A stretch of 18,141 nucleotides of DNA. It comes from Streptomyces roseochromogenus subsp. oscitans DS 12.976 (GTDB lineage: Bacteria; Actinomycetota; Actinomycetes; Streptomycetales; Streptomycetaceae). Position numbers and translations under genes: made by a program. The DNA lies in the NCBI RefSeq assembly GCF_000497445.1, contig NZ_CM002285.1:8469345-8487485 (forward strand). Reading direction: 5' to 3'. Under the pieces are notes generated by a model. The model made no database searches and was not told where the DNA came from. It worked only from the letters and a program-made list of their open reading frames with translations. Positions 1 to 7,356 of this stretch are shown in pieces (position 1 is the first letter of the stretch; every line of letters starts with the position of its first letter).

Positions 1-2467
1 CCGGGCCGTACGCGGCGAACTCCAGGACCCGCTCACCCCGGTACTCGCGGTCGGCTCGGCGGCGTCGGCGATCCTCGGCTCCGTCGTGGACGCGCTGCTC
101 GTCGTCGGTGCCCTCGACCTGAACGCCCTGGTCGGCGGCGTCCAGCGGCTGCGCGCCGAACAGGCGCTGTCCGGACTGGTCGAGGAGCAGCAGCGGAAGG
201 CGTGCCTGGTGCCACCGAAGGAGGAGGCACCGGCCGGCGGTACGCGTACCGTGGACGCGGGCAAGCTGCATCCGGGTGACGTGATCCAGCTGAAGGCGGA
301 CGAGGTGGTGCCCGCCGACGCCCGGCTGCTGTGGCAGGACGGTCTGGAGGTCGACGAGTCGGCGCTGACCGGCGAGTCGCTGCCGGTGGAGAAGCAGACG
401 GACCCGACCCCGCACGCCCCGGTCGCCGACCGGCGCTGCATGGTCTTCGAGGGTACGACCGTGGCGGCGGGCCAGGCCCGGGCCGTGGTGGTCGACACCG
501 GTGAGCGCACGGAGGCCGCCCGCGCTGTCCATCTCGCCGCCCGTACGCCCCCGGCCGGTGGTGTACAGGCCCGGTTGCGGGAACTCACCCGCGAGGCACT
601 GCCGTTGACCCTGGTGGGCGGCGCCGCGGTGACCAGCCTCGCGCTGCTGCGCGGCACCGCGATCCGGGAGGCGGTCAGCGGGGGTGTGGCGGTGGCCGTG
701 GCGGCCGTACCGGAGGGGCTCCCGCTGGTGGCCACGGTCGCGCAGCTGGCGGCCGCCCGGCGGCTGAGCCGCGGCGGTGTCCTCGTCCGCACCCCGCGCA
801 CCCTGGAGGCGCTGGGCCGCATGGACACCATCTGCTTCGACAAGACCGGCACCCTCACCGAGAACCGGCTGCGGCTGGTGCGCACCTCCGACGCGGACGG
901 CACGGTCCGCGGGGTGGACGACGCGGGGTCCGCCGGCACCGTACGGGCCGCCGCCCGCGCCTGCCCGCAGCCTGACGGCGGTGCGGAGCAGCCGGTGCAC
1001 GCCACCGACGAGGCCGTGCTGGCCGCGGCCGGACCCGACCCGGACTGGACGCGGGTGGCCGACCTGCCGTTCGAGGCGGCGCGCGGCTATGCCGCCGCTG
1101 TCGGCCGGAGCGGGGACGGCCCGCTCGTGCTCGTGGTCAAGGGCGCCCCGGAGACCGTGCTGCCCGCCTGCTCCGGACTTCCCGCGCACGCCTCCGAGGC
1201 GGCGCAGGCCTTGGCCGGGGACGGCCTCAGGGTGCTGGCGGTGGCCGAACGGCGGCTCGGCGCGGACGAGCAGGGGGACCAGGGGCAGGCCGCCGACGTC
1301 CTCGAACAGCCGCTGCGGGAGCTGGAGTTCACCGGTCTGCTCGCCCTGTCCGACGTACCGCGCGAGACCTCCACGGCGCTGGTGGAGGGGCTGCACAAGG
1401 CGGGCGTACGACCGGTCATGCTCACCGGCGACCACCCGCGGACCGCACGAGCCGTCGCCGCCGAGCTGGGCTGGCCCGAGGACACCGTCGTGGTCACCGG
1501 GGACGAGCTGGCGGCGGCGGACCGGGCTGCCCGGGCCCGGATGCTGCGCGACGCGGGCGTGGTGGCGCGGGTGGCGCCCGAGCAGAAGCTGCAGGTCGTG
1601 GAGGCGCTGCGGGACGCGGGCCGGGTCGTCGGCATGGTGGGCGACGGCGCCAACGACGCCGCGGCCATCCGCGCCGCCGACATCGGGGTCGGCATCAGCG
1701 CGCGCGGTTCGGCCGCCGCGCGCAATGCCGCCGACGTCGTTCTCACCGACGAGGAGGACCTGACGGTCCTGATCGACGCGGTCGGTGAGGGCCGGGCGCT
1801 GTGGCACAGTGTGGCCGACGCCATCGCCATCCTGATCGGCGGCAACGGGGGCGAGGTCGGCTTCGGCATTCTTGGCACGCTGCTGTCCGGGCGAGCGCCG
1901 CTGTCCACCCGGCAGATGCTCATGGTGAACCTCTTCACCGACCTGTTCCCGTCGATGGCGGTGGCGGTGACCGAGAAGGCCGACGAGCCCGGCACGGCCC
2001 GTGCCCGCATCGGTTCGCCCGAGGACGACGAGCCCGGCACCGTACGCCGCCGCAGCGGATCCCCCGAGGACGCCTCGGCCGTCCTCGGGGCGCCCCTGCT
2101 CCGGCAGATCCGGCACCGGGCGCTCACCACCTGCCTGGGCGCGGTGACGGCATGGCTCATCGGCCGCTTCACCCCCGGCACCGCGCGCCGCTCCAGCACG
2201 ATGGCGCTGTGCGCGGTGGTCGGCGCCCAACTCGTGCAGACGCTGCTGGACCGGCGCGAGAGCCGTCTGGTGCAGGTGACCTGTCTGGGTTCCGCCGTGG
2301 CGCTGGTCGCGGTCGTGCAGACCCCAGGCGTCAGCCACGCCGTCGGGTGCACCCCGCTCGGTCCGGTGGCCTGGGCCGGGGTCCTGGCGGCGGTCGCCCT
2401 GGCGCCGGCGGGGCAGCGGGTGCTGCCCCGCCTGGAGGAGACGGTCGGCCGGCTGCTGCCGGGCTGA
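1..2467 (+). CDS. Cation-translocating P-type ATPase, CtpI/P2-like (5' end outside window)
   Basis: Membrane pump that couples ATP hydrolysis to cation transport through a phospho-aspartate intermediate. The frame is open from base 2, so the start lies upstream; the GTG at 86 is internal. Motifs in order: actuator-domain TGES (368-379), membrane motif PEGLP (710-724), phosphorylation site DKTGTLTEN (839-865, Asp at 839-841), hinge GDGAND (1640-1657), then a membrane segment with MVNLFTD like TM6 of P2-type pumps. No CPC/CPX metal motif is seen, so it is not an obvious P1B heavy-metal pump. PEGLP and the expected large size suggest the actinobacterial CtpI-like group; the transported ion cannot be told. 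Further hydrophobic segments follow up to the stop at 2465-2467. A 45-nt tandem duplication (1982-2071) lengthens a hydrophilic loop. It is convergent with the next gene across a strong hairpin. P-type ATPase is certain; the CtpI-like placement is moderate. Confidence 0.93.
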   Translation, partial: RAVRGELQDPLTPVLAVGSAASAILGSVVDALLVVGALDLNALVGGVQRLRAEQALSGLVEEQQRKACLVPPKEEAPAGGTRTVDAGKLHPGDVIQLKADEVVPADARLLWQDGLEVDESALTGESLPVEKQTDPTPHAPVADRRCMVFEGTTVAAGQARAVVVDTGERTEAARAVHLAARTPPAGGVQARLRELTREALPLTLVGGAAVTSLALLRGTAIREAVSGGVAVAVAAVPEGLPLVATVAQLAAARRLSRGGVLVRTPRTLEALGRMDTICFDKTGTLTENRLRLVRTSDADGTVRGVDDAGSAGTVRAAARACPQPDGGAEQPVHATDEAVLAAAGPDPDWTRVADLPFEAARGYAAAVGRSGDGPLVLVVKGAPETVLPACSGLPAHASEAAQALAGDGLRVLAVAERRLGADEQGDQGQAADVLEQPLRELEFTGLLALSDVPRETSTALVEGLHKAGVRPVMLTGDHPRTARAVAAELGWPEDTVVVTGDELAAADRAARARMLRDAGVVARVAPEQKLQVVEALRDAGRVVGMVGDGANDAAAIRAADIGVGISARGSAAARNAADVVLTDEEDLTVLIDAVGEGRALWHSVADAIAILIGGNGGEVGFGILGTLLSGRAPLSTRQMLMVNLFTDLFPSMAVAVTEKADEPGTARARIGSPEDDEPGTVRRRSGSPEDASAVLGAPLLRQIRHRALTTCLGAVTAWLIGRFTPGTARRSSTMALCAVVGAQLVQTLLDRRESRLVQVTCLGSAVALVAVVQTPGVSHAVGCTPLGPVAWAGVLAAVALAPAGQRVLPRLEETVGRLLPG
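1982..2071 (+). repeat. 45-nt tandem duplication inside the ATPase gene
   Basis: Two in-frame 45-nt units (1982-2026 and 2027-2071) encode diverged copies of a 15-residue block that starts DEPGT and ends GSPED. The block lies in the charged loop after the MVNLFTD segment, so it should be tolerated as a loop extension. Confidence 0.85.
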
Positions 2468-2529
2468 CCGGCGGGGGCCGTCAGGGGAGCAGACGGCGGC
2501 CCCGGCAGTCGTCGGGTGCGCCCAGCTCG

Positions 2530-2574
2530 CCCGGTCGGCCCGGTCGCCCGAAGGAGACGACCGGGCCGACCGGG
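2530..2574. terminator. Strong bidirectional hairpin between convergent genes
   Basis: The arms CCCGGTCGGCCCGGTCG (2530-2546) and its exact reverse complement (2558-2574) form a 17-bp perfect stem with an 11-nt loop. It lies between the stops of two convergent genes (2467 on +, 2585 on -), so it can end transcription from both sides. There is no T-tract, which is usual for GC-rich actinomycetes. Confidence 0.85.
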
Positions 2575-2584
2575 GCCGCTCTGC

Positions 2585-3676
2585 TCAGACCGCGCGGTGG
2601 TACTGGTCCGGCACCTTGACCTCGCCGCCCAGCTCGCGGGCTGTGTGCCGGGCCCAGGACGGGTTGCGCAGCAGCTCGCGGCCCAGCAGGACGGCGTCGG
2701 CCTCGCCGTTCGTGAGGATCTTCTCGGCCTGCTCGGCCTCCGTGATCAGTCCTACGGCGGCGACGGGCAGCGGGGTCTCGGCCTTCACCCGGGCGGCGAA
2801 CGGCACCTGGTAGCCGGGCCCGGTCGGAATGGTCACGCCGGAGGCGTTGCCGCCGGTGGAGACGTCGAGCAGGTCGACGCCGTGGGCGTGCAGATCGCGG
2901 GCGAAGCGGACCGTGTCCTCCTCGGTCCAGCCGCCGTCCTGGATCCAGTCGGTGGCTGAGATACGGAAGAACACCGGCTTGTCCTCGGGCCACACCGCGC
3001 GTACGGCGTCCACGACCTCGAGCGCGAACCGGGTGCGGTTCTCGTACGAGCCGCCGTAGGCGTCGGTGCGGTGGTTGGAGTGCGGGGAGAGGAACTCGTT
3101 GATCAGGTAGCCGTGGGCGCCGTGCACCTCGGCGACCTCGAAGCCGGCGGCGAGCGCCCGGCGCGCCGCGGCGGCGAACTGCCCTACGACCTCCTGGATC
3201 CGCTCCACCGTCAACTCGGTCGGTACGGGGTGGCGTTCGTCGAAGGCCACCGCGCTCGGGGCGACCGGCTGCCAGCCGTGCGCCTCCGGACCGACCGGCG
3301 CGCCGCCCTTCCAGGTGCGCTCGGTCGACGCCTTGCGTCCGCTGTGGGCCAGCTGGATCCCCGGTACCACGCCCTGGGCGGTCAGGAAGCGGGTGATCCG
3401 GCGGAAGGCCTCCACCTGCGTGTCGTTCCACAGGCCGAGGTCGTACGGGGAGATCCGGCCCTCCGGCGAGACCGCGGTGGCCTCCACGATGATCAGGCCG
3501 GTGCCGCCCGTGGCACGCGCCCCGTAGTGCGCGAAGTGCCAGTCGTTCGGGGCGCCGGCGAGCGGCCCCTCCGGCTCGGCCGAGTACTGGCACATCGGGG
3601 GCATCCATACCCGGTTCGGGATGGTCAGTTCACGCAGGGTGATGGGCTCGAAGAGGGCGCTCACGACGGACTCCAT
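2585..3676 (-). CDS. NADH:flavin oxidoreductase, Old Yellow Enzyme family (YqjM class)
   Basis: Cytosolic FMN-dependent ene-reductase that reduces activated C=C bonds with NAD(P)H. Residues below are numbered from the ATG at 3674-3676. It has the YqjM-class N-terminal PPMCQYSA motif (Cys29, Tyr31), the substrate-binding [14 protein letters not shown] block (His185, His188), the YGGSYENR motif, and a C-terminal [10 protein letters not shown] phosphate-binding segment. A better start is the GTG at 3662-3664: GGAG lies 6 nt upstream of it, and it puts the redox cysteine at residue 25, close to Cys26 of Bacillus YqjM. The length (359 or 363 residues) is normal for the family, and nothing appears damaged. 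It is divergent from an ArsR regulator; three CTCGTAC boxes and a palindrome in the shared promoter make it the probable target of that regulator. The physiological substrate is unknown, as is common in this family. Confidence 0.95.
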   Translation of the reverse strand: MESVVSALFEPITLRELTIPNRVWMPPMCQYSAEPEGPLAGAPNDWHFAHYGARATGGTGLIIVEATAVSPEGRISPYDLGLWNDTQVEAFRRITRFLTAQGVVPGIQLAHSGRKASTERTWKGGAPVGPEAHGWQPVAPSAVAFDERHPVPTELTVERIQEVVGQFAAAARRALAAGFEVAEVHGAHGYLINEFLSPHSNHRTDAYGGSYENRTRFALEVVDAVRAVWPEDKPVFFRISATDWIQDGGWTEEDTVRFARDLHAHGVDLLDVSTGGNASGVTIPTGPGYQVPFAARVKAETPLPVAAVGLITEAEQAEKILTNGEADAVLLGRELLRNPSWARHTARELGGEVKVPDQYHRAV

Positions 3677-3699
3677 TCGTCACGGGACCGCTGGGTCGA

Positions 3700-3757
3700 C
3701 TCGTACGATAACCCTCGTACTACGAGGTATGTCAAACTACGACGTGTCTCGTACAAT
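3700..3757. promoter_or_regulatory. Divergent promoters and putative ArsR operator
   Basis: The palindrome CCTCGTA-C-TACGAGG (3713-3727) has perfect 7-nt arms. CTCGTAC occurs three times (3700-3706, 3714-3720, 3748-3754). On the minus strand, TTGACA (3735-3730) and a TAnnnT-type -10, TATCGT (3710-3705), are separated by 19 nt with the palindrome between them, placing it where a bound repressor would block the oxidoreductase promoter. On the plus strand, TACAAT (3752-3757) is a good -10 for the regulator gene and overlaps the third box. That the regulator binds here is inferred. Confidence 0.65.
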
Positions 3758-3796
3758 GGTCCCTGCCGACGAATTCCGCGACGAAGGGCAGCCGCC

Positions 3797-4153
3797 GTGA
3801 CCGACACCGCCATCACCGGCCGCGCACTGCCGCACCCGGCGCCGGAGGAGATCCGCCTGGAGACCGTGCTGCACGCGCTCTCCGATCCGATGCGACTGCG
3901 GATCGTCCGCGAACTGGCCGCCGCAGAGGGCGAGTTGTCCTGCTCCCACTTCGACCTGCCGGTGACCAAGTCCACCACCACACACCACTTCCGGGTGCTG
4001 CGCGAGAGCGGGGTCATCCGGCAGGTCTACCGCGGCACAGCCAAGATGAACGCCCTGCGCCGACCCGACCTGGACCGTCTCTTCCCGGACCTGCTCGACA
4101 CCCTCCTCGCCGCCGCGAAACGACAGTCCGCCCGCCTCGGCGACGACAGCTGA
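3797..4153 (+). CDS. ArsR-family winged-helix transcriptional regulator
   Basis: DNA-binding repressor of 118 residues. The start is the GTG at 3797, preceded by an AAGGG-type ribosome site; the frame is open further upstream, but that part overlaps the oxidoreductase on the other strand. The N-terminal helix (LHALSDPMRLRIVREL, residues 25-40) and the recognition helix region (TKSTTTHHFRVLRESGVI, 57-74) are classic ArsR, followed by the wing around residues 75-86. It has a single cysteine (Cys49) and no CxC-type metal site, so metal sensing is not supported; regulators of this kind beside YqjM-type enzymes are thought to respond to other signals. It is transcribed away from the oxidoreductase, and repeated CTCGTAC boxes between the two suggest control of both genes. 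Confidence 0.9.
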   Translation: MTDTAITGRALPHPAPEEIRLETVLHALSDPMRLRIVRELAAAEGELSCSHFDLPVTKSTTTHHFRVLRESGVIRQVYRGTAKMNALRRPDLDRLFPDLLDTLLAAAKRQSARLGDDS

Positions 4154-4318
4154 AGCAACTCGCTTCGCCGGGTTGGTTGTCGTTGATTGGGCTCCCTCCC
4201 CCATGCTCAGGTTCTCCTCATCCATGCTCGCCTTCGCTCCCCGCTGTGGGACGGCGGCCTGCGCTTGGACGCCGTAGCTCCGGCCTCCAACTGGCGAGCG
4301 AATCCGGGAGAGGTCCTT

Positions 4319-4768
4319 CTACTCCGAGCCGTCCGCGTCGGCTGTGGCGCGACTGGCCAGTCGTTCGTATCGCTGCCTGGCGGCTTGCGGAGTGCCAAGC
4401 CCGAGTCCGAAAGCGATCTCCTGCCAGGTCATGCCGCGACCCCGTGCCATCCGGAGGAGTCCGGTTTCCAGTTCGTCCATCTCCCCGCGAACCAGTGGGA
4501 CGAGGCTCAATGCAGCGGTGATATCAGCCTGGTCCACCTCCGGTTCACCGTCATCGGGCTGTGCGGCTCCGCTGAGCAGGAACGACACAAGCCTGACGGC
4601 CTCATGCGGCCCGATGGCCGACGGATGAACCTGTCGGTGGCGTTGCTTGTCAGTGGTCGCGTGTCGCTCGGCGATGCGAAACAGAGACGCGTAGACGCGG
4701 TGTGCTCGCGCCTGCTCCGGCTGCGGCGGCGTGAAGGGACCGGTGTGCTGATCAGGAGTTGAAGGCAT
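4319..4768 (-). CDS. Small putative helix-turn-helix protein
   Basis: A 149-residue protein, not recognised as a named family. The C-terminal part (about 100-140, with MTWQEIAFGLGLGTPQAARQ at 113-132) reads as a helix-turn-helix of the kind that ends many actinomycete DNA-binding proteins. The N-terminal 20 residues are proline-rich and the middle is acidic. The ATG at 4766-4768 has no ribosome site upstream; a TTGACA box on the minus strand (4803-4798) sits about 30 nt before it, so the transcript could be nearly leaderless. It lies between the ArsR gene and a decayed insertion sequence, with no obvious operon partner. A shadow frame cannot be fully excluded, but the HTH-like end and codon pattern favour a real gene. 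Confidence 0.65.
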   Translation of the reverse strand: MPSTPDQHTGPFTPPQPEQARAHRVYASLFRIAERHATTDKQRHRQVHPSAIGPHEAVRLVSFLLSGAAQPDDGEPEVDQADITAALSLVPLVRGEMDELETGLLRMARGRGMTWQEIAFGLGLGTPQAARQRYERLASRATADADGSE

Positions 4769-4797
4769 GAGACGAGGATGAAATGCACACGACTTGA

Positions 4798-4829
4798 TGT
4801 CAACTAAGTATTGTGAACGATCTGTTCAC
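4798..4829 (-). promoter_or_regulatory. Possible promoter and small palindrome upstream of the HTH gene
   Basis: A TTGACA match lies at 4803-4798 on the minus strand. The -10 position 17 nt on reads only CATCCT, which is weak. Just upstream, GTGAAC-N5-GTTCAC (4813-4829) is a perfect 6-bp inverted repeat that could be an operator. Both are sequence matches only. Confidence 0.3.
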
Positions 4830-4914
4830 TTGCTGTCGCTTCGTGCGCCCGGTCCCCCTTGGCCGAACCGGCGGGCGGAAACCCTCGTCATCGTGACGGT
4901 TGGATATACGGTGA

Positions 4915-5840
4915 CGTCCGCAGATCGTGCGACGGGGCAGCACCGGTTCGGTGCGATACCGGCGGGCGATGATGCTGCTGGCCTCGGCCGGCGGGAACCG
5001 GGTGCTGGTGATCGCGCAGCTGGTTCAGGCCGACGAGGACACCGTCCGGGACGTCATCCACCGGTTCAATGAGATCGGCCTGGCCTGCCTAGCCCTCAAT
5101 GGGCGGGAGGCAGTCCCCGCCTGCTCAACGCTGACGACGAGGACTTCGTCATCCAGACGGCCACCACCCGGCCGGTCAAGCTCGGCCAGCCCTTCACCCG
5201 CTGGTCACTGCGCAAACTCGTCGCCTACCTGCGGAAAGTTCACGGCCGGGTCATCCGCATCGGCCGCGAAGCATCACGGTGCCTGCTCGCCCGCCACGGC
5301 ATCACCTTCCAGCGCACCAAGACGTGGAAGGAGTCCCCTGATCCTGATCGCGACGCCAAGCTCGACCGCATCGAGCACGTCCTGGACCACTTCCCGGACC
5401 GAGTCTTCGCGTTCGACGAGTTCGGCCCGCTCGGCATCCGCCCCACCGCAGGCTCGGGCTGGGCCGAACAATCGATCCGCGCCGCCCGGCCCGACGGCGC
5501 ACCGATCTACGTGATCATGGACAACCTGTCCGCCCATAAGGGCAACGACATCCGACGCCGGGCGAAGAAACACAAGGTCGAGCTGTGCTTCACCCCGACC
5601 TACGCCTCGTGGGCAAACCCGATCGAGGCGCACTTCGGACCGCTGAGGCAGTTCACCATCGCCAACTCAAACCACCCCAACCACACCGTGCAGACCAGGA
5701 CCCTGCACGCCTACCTGCACTGGCGCAACGCCAACGCCCGCCACCGAGACGTCCTGGCCGCCGAACGCAAGGAACGCGCCCGTATCCGAAGCGAGAAAGG
5801 CATCCGCTGGGGCGGACGCCCTCTCAAAACCGCAGCCTGA
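4915..5840 (+). pseudogene. IS630-family transposase, disrupted
   Basis: A DDE transposase of the IS630/Tc1 superfamily in pieces. The first part reads in the frame of 4927 (RRGSTGSVRYRRAMMLLASA...), with a TGA directly upstream at 4912-4914, so the N-terminus is missing. After NEIGLACL the protein continues in the frame of 5094 (QWAGG, then DDEDFVIQTATTRP), which implies loss of one base near 5092. That frame runs open to the stop at 5838-5840. It contains FAFDEFGPLGIRPTAGSGWAE (5408-5470, 21 codons), with a catalytic-type Asp, the IYVIMDNLSAHKG second-Asp motif (about 5505-5540), and SWANPIEAHFGPL with the final Glu (about 5610-5645). Between GWAEQ and the ARPDGAP segment near 5473 the family normally has several dozen more residues, so an in-frame internal deletion is likely. 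Three lesions make it inactive. Confidence 0.85.
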
Positions 5841-5874
5841 CCCAACCCGGCGAACCTACGCGGTCACAGCACTA
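4915..5874 (+). mobile_element. Decayed IS630-type insertion sequence
   Basis: The element carries a broken transposase and runs to just beyond its stop. The right end probably lies in the CGGTCACAGCACTAG segment (5861-5875), whose TA would be the IS630 target dinucleotide; I infer this from family behaviour and have not aligned it. No matching left terminal repeat is present in 4770-4920, and the transposase start is missing, so the left end appears deleted. It sits between the HTH gene and the permease stop codon and should not be mobile. Confidence 0.65.
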
Positions 5875-7215
5875 GACCACCCCTTCCACCTCGGTCGCGA
5901 GGTCCGAACCCGCCCTTGAGGGAAGGTGGTTGAAGAGCAGGTTCAGTACGATCGCGGAAAGGCAGCCCGCGCTGATGCCGCTGTTCATCACCGTCTGGAA
6001 CCAGTCCGGGAACTTCGCGTAGACCGTCGGCACGCCCACCGGCAGCATGCCGATCGCCACCGAGACGGCCACCACGGTCAGATTGTGGTTGCCCTTGAAG
6101 TCGACCCGGGCCAGTGTCCGCAGGCCGCTCGCCGCGACCGTGCCGAACATGACCAGCCCGGCCCCGCCCAGCACCGGCGCCGGGATCGCCGCGACCACCG
6201 CGCCCAGCTTGGGCAGCAGCCCGAGCAGCACCAGGATCCCGCCGGCCGCCGCGACCACCCAGCGGCTGCGCACCCGGGTCATGCCGACCAGGCCCACGTT
6301 CTGCGCGTACGCCGTGTACGGGAAGGTGTTGAACACACCGCCCAGCACCGTCGACAGACCGTCCGCGCGCAGCCCGTCGGCGAGCGAGCGCGGCTCGACC
6401 TTCCGGCCGGTCAGCTCGCCGACCGCGATCAGGTCACCGGTCGTCTCCGTCATCGTGACCAGCGCCACCACCAGCATGGACACGATCGCGGACGCCTTGA
6501 AGTCCGGCGTCCCGAAGTGGAACGGCGTGCTGATGCCCATCCAGTCGGCGTCGGCGACGCCACCGAAGTCCGTGAACCCGAACGGCACCGCGATCGCCAG
6601 GCCCACCGCGATGCCGATGAGGACGGCGATCCGGCCGAGGGCGGCGGGCGCGAACCGCTGCACGCCCAGCACGACCAGCAGCACGAAGGCGGCCAGCGCC
6701 AGATTCTTCGGCTCCCCGAAGTCCTTCGCACCGGCACCGCCCGCCGCCCAGTCGCCCGCGACCGGCAGCAGCGAGACCCCGATGATCAGGATCACCGTGC
6801 CGGTCACCAGCGGCGGGAAGAACCGCAGCAGCCTGCCGAAGACCGGCGCCAGCAGCATGATCGCAAGACCCGCGACGATCACCGAGCCGTAGATCGCGGG
6901 CAGTCCGCCGCCGGTCGTCCCGATGAGCACCATCGGCGACACGGCCGCGAACGTACAGCCCTGCATGATCGGCAGCCGGACGCCGAACCGCCAGAAGCCG
7001 ACGCACTGGATCAGCGTCGCGATACCGCACACCAGCAGATCGGCCGTGATCAGATACGCCAGGTCGGCGGGCGACAGCTTCATCGCGCTGCCCACGATCA
7101 GCGGCACGGCGACCGCGCCCGCGTACATCGCGAGCACATGCTGCAGCCCGAGGGCGGCCAACTGCCGCACCGGCGGCATCTCGTCGACGGGATGGACGTC
7201 TGCGGTGGTGGCCAT
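5872..7215 (-). CDS. NCS2-family nucleobase permease (xanthine/uric acid type)
   Basis: Membrane symporter that imports purines such as xanthine or urate with a cation. It has 447 residues from the ATG at 7213-7215, which has GGAG 5 nt upstream; a longer frame to 7260 has no ribosome site. It carries the family QH pair in TM1 (Gln25-His26), TETTGD (256-261) and the NAT signature QNVGLVGMTR (305-314), which fits the Q-N-x-G-x4-T-R form of xanthine/urate carriers. About a dozen hydrophobic segments span residues 18-430. The TAG stop (5874-5872) lies in the putative right end of the IS630 element, so the extreme C-terminus may be insertion-derived; the transport core ends before this. No purine catabolic enzymes are in the window. 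Family certain; exact purine inferred. Confidence 0.94.
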   Translation of the reverse strand: MATTADVHPVDEMPPVRQLAALGLQHVLAMYAGAVAVPLIVGSAMKLSPADLAYLITADLLVCGIATLIQCVGFWRFGVRLPIMQGCTFAAVSPMVLIGTTGGGLPAIYGSVIVAGLAIMLLAPVFGRLLRFFPPLVTGTVILIIGVSLLPVAGDWAAGGAGAKDFGEPKNLALAAFVLLVVLGVQRFAPAALGRIAVLIGIAVGLAIAVPFGFTDFGGVADADWMGISTPFHFGTPDFKASAIVSMLVVALVTMTETTGDLIAVGELTGRKVEPRSLADGLRADGLSTVLGGVFNTFPYTAYAQNVGLVGMTRVRSRWVVAAAGGILVLLGLLPKLGAVVAAIPAPVLGGAGLVMFGTVAASGLRTLARVDFKGNHNLTVVAVSVAIGMLPVGVPTVYAKFPDWFQTVMNSGISAGCLSAIVLNLLFNHLPSRAGSDLATEVEGVV

Positions 7216-7263
7216 GGGGACTCCAACAGTGCCGGGCGGGAAGGGACATCCGAACAGCACGAG

Positions 7264-7291
7264 ACCGTAAGCTTCTTGAACAGTTTGTTGA
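7264..7291 (-). promoter_or_regulatory. Possible permease promoter with imperfect palindrome
   Basis: On the minus strand, TACGGT (7269-7264) fits the TAnnnT -10 pattern. TCAACA-AAC-TGTTCA (7291-7277) is a near palindrome (5 of 6 arm positions) about where a -35 would lie and may be an operator. No good TTGACA is seen. Confidence 0.3.
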
Positions 7292-7356
7292 TTTCCGGTC
7301 TGTTGCCGCTGTGTGTCATGCCCACCGGACTGCTGGGAAATCCCTGGCCACCAGGC

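Noticed and set aside
1087..2352. Long minus-strand open frame opposite the ATPase
   Set aside because: Antisense shadow: Ser/Arg/Ala-rich, no motif and no ribosome site.
4190..4260. Possible third copy of the palindromic element (CTCGCCTTCGCTCC)
   Set aside because: Only a short core is shared and the arms are not conserved, so I cannot separate it from chance.
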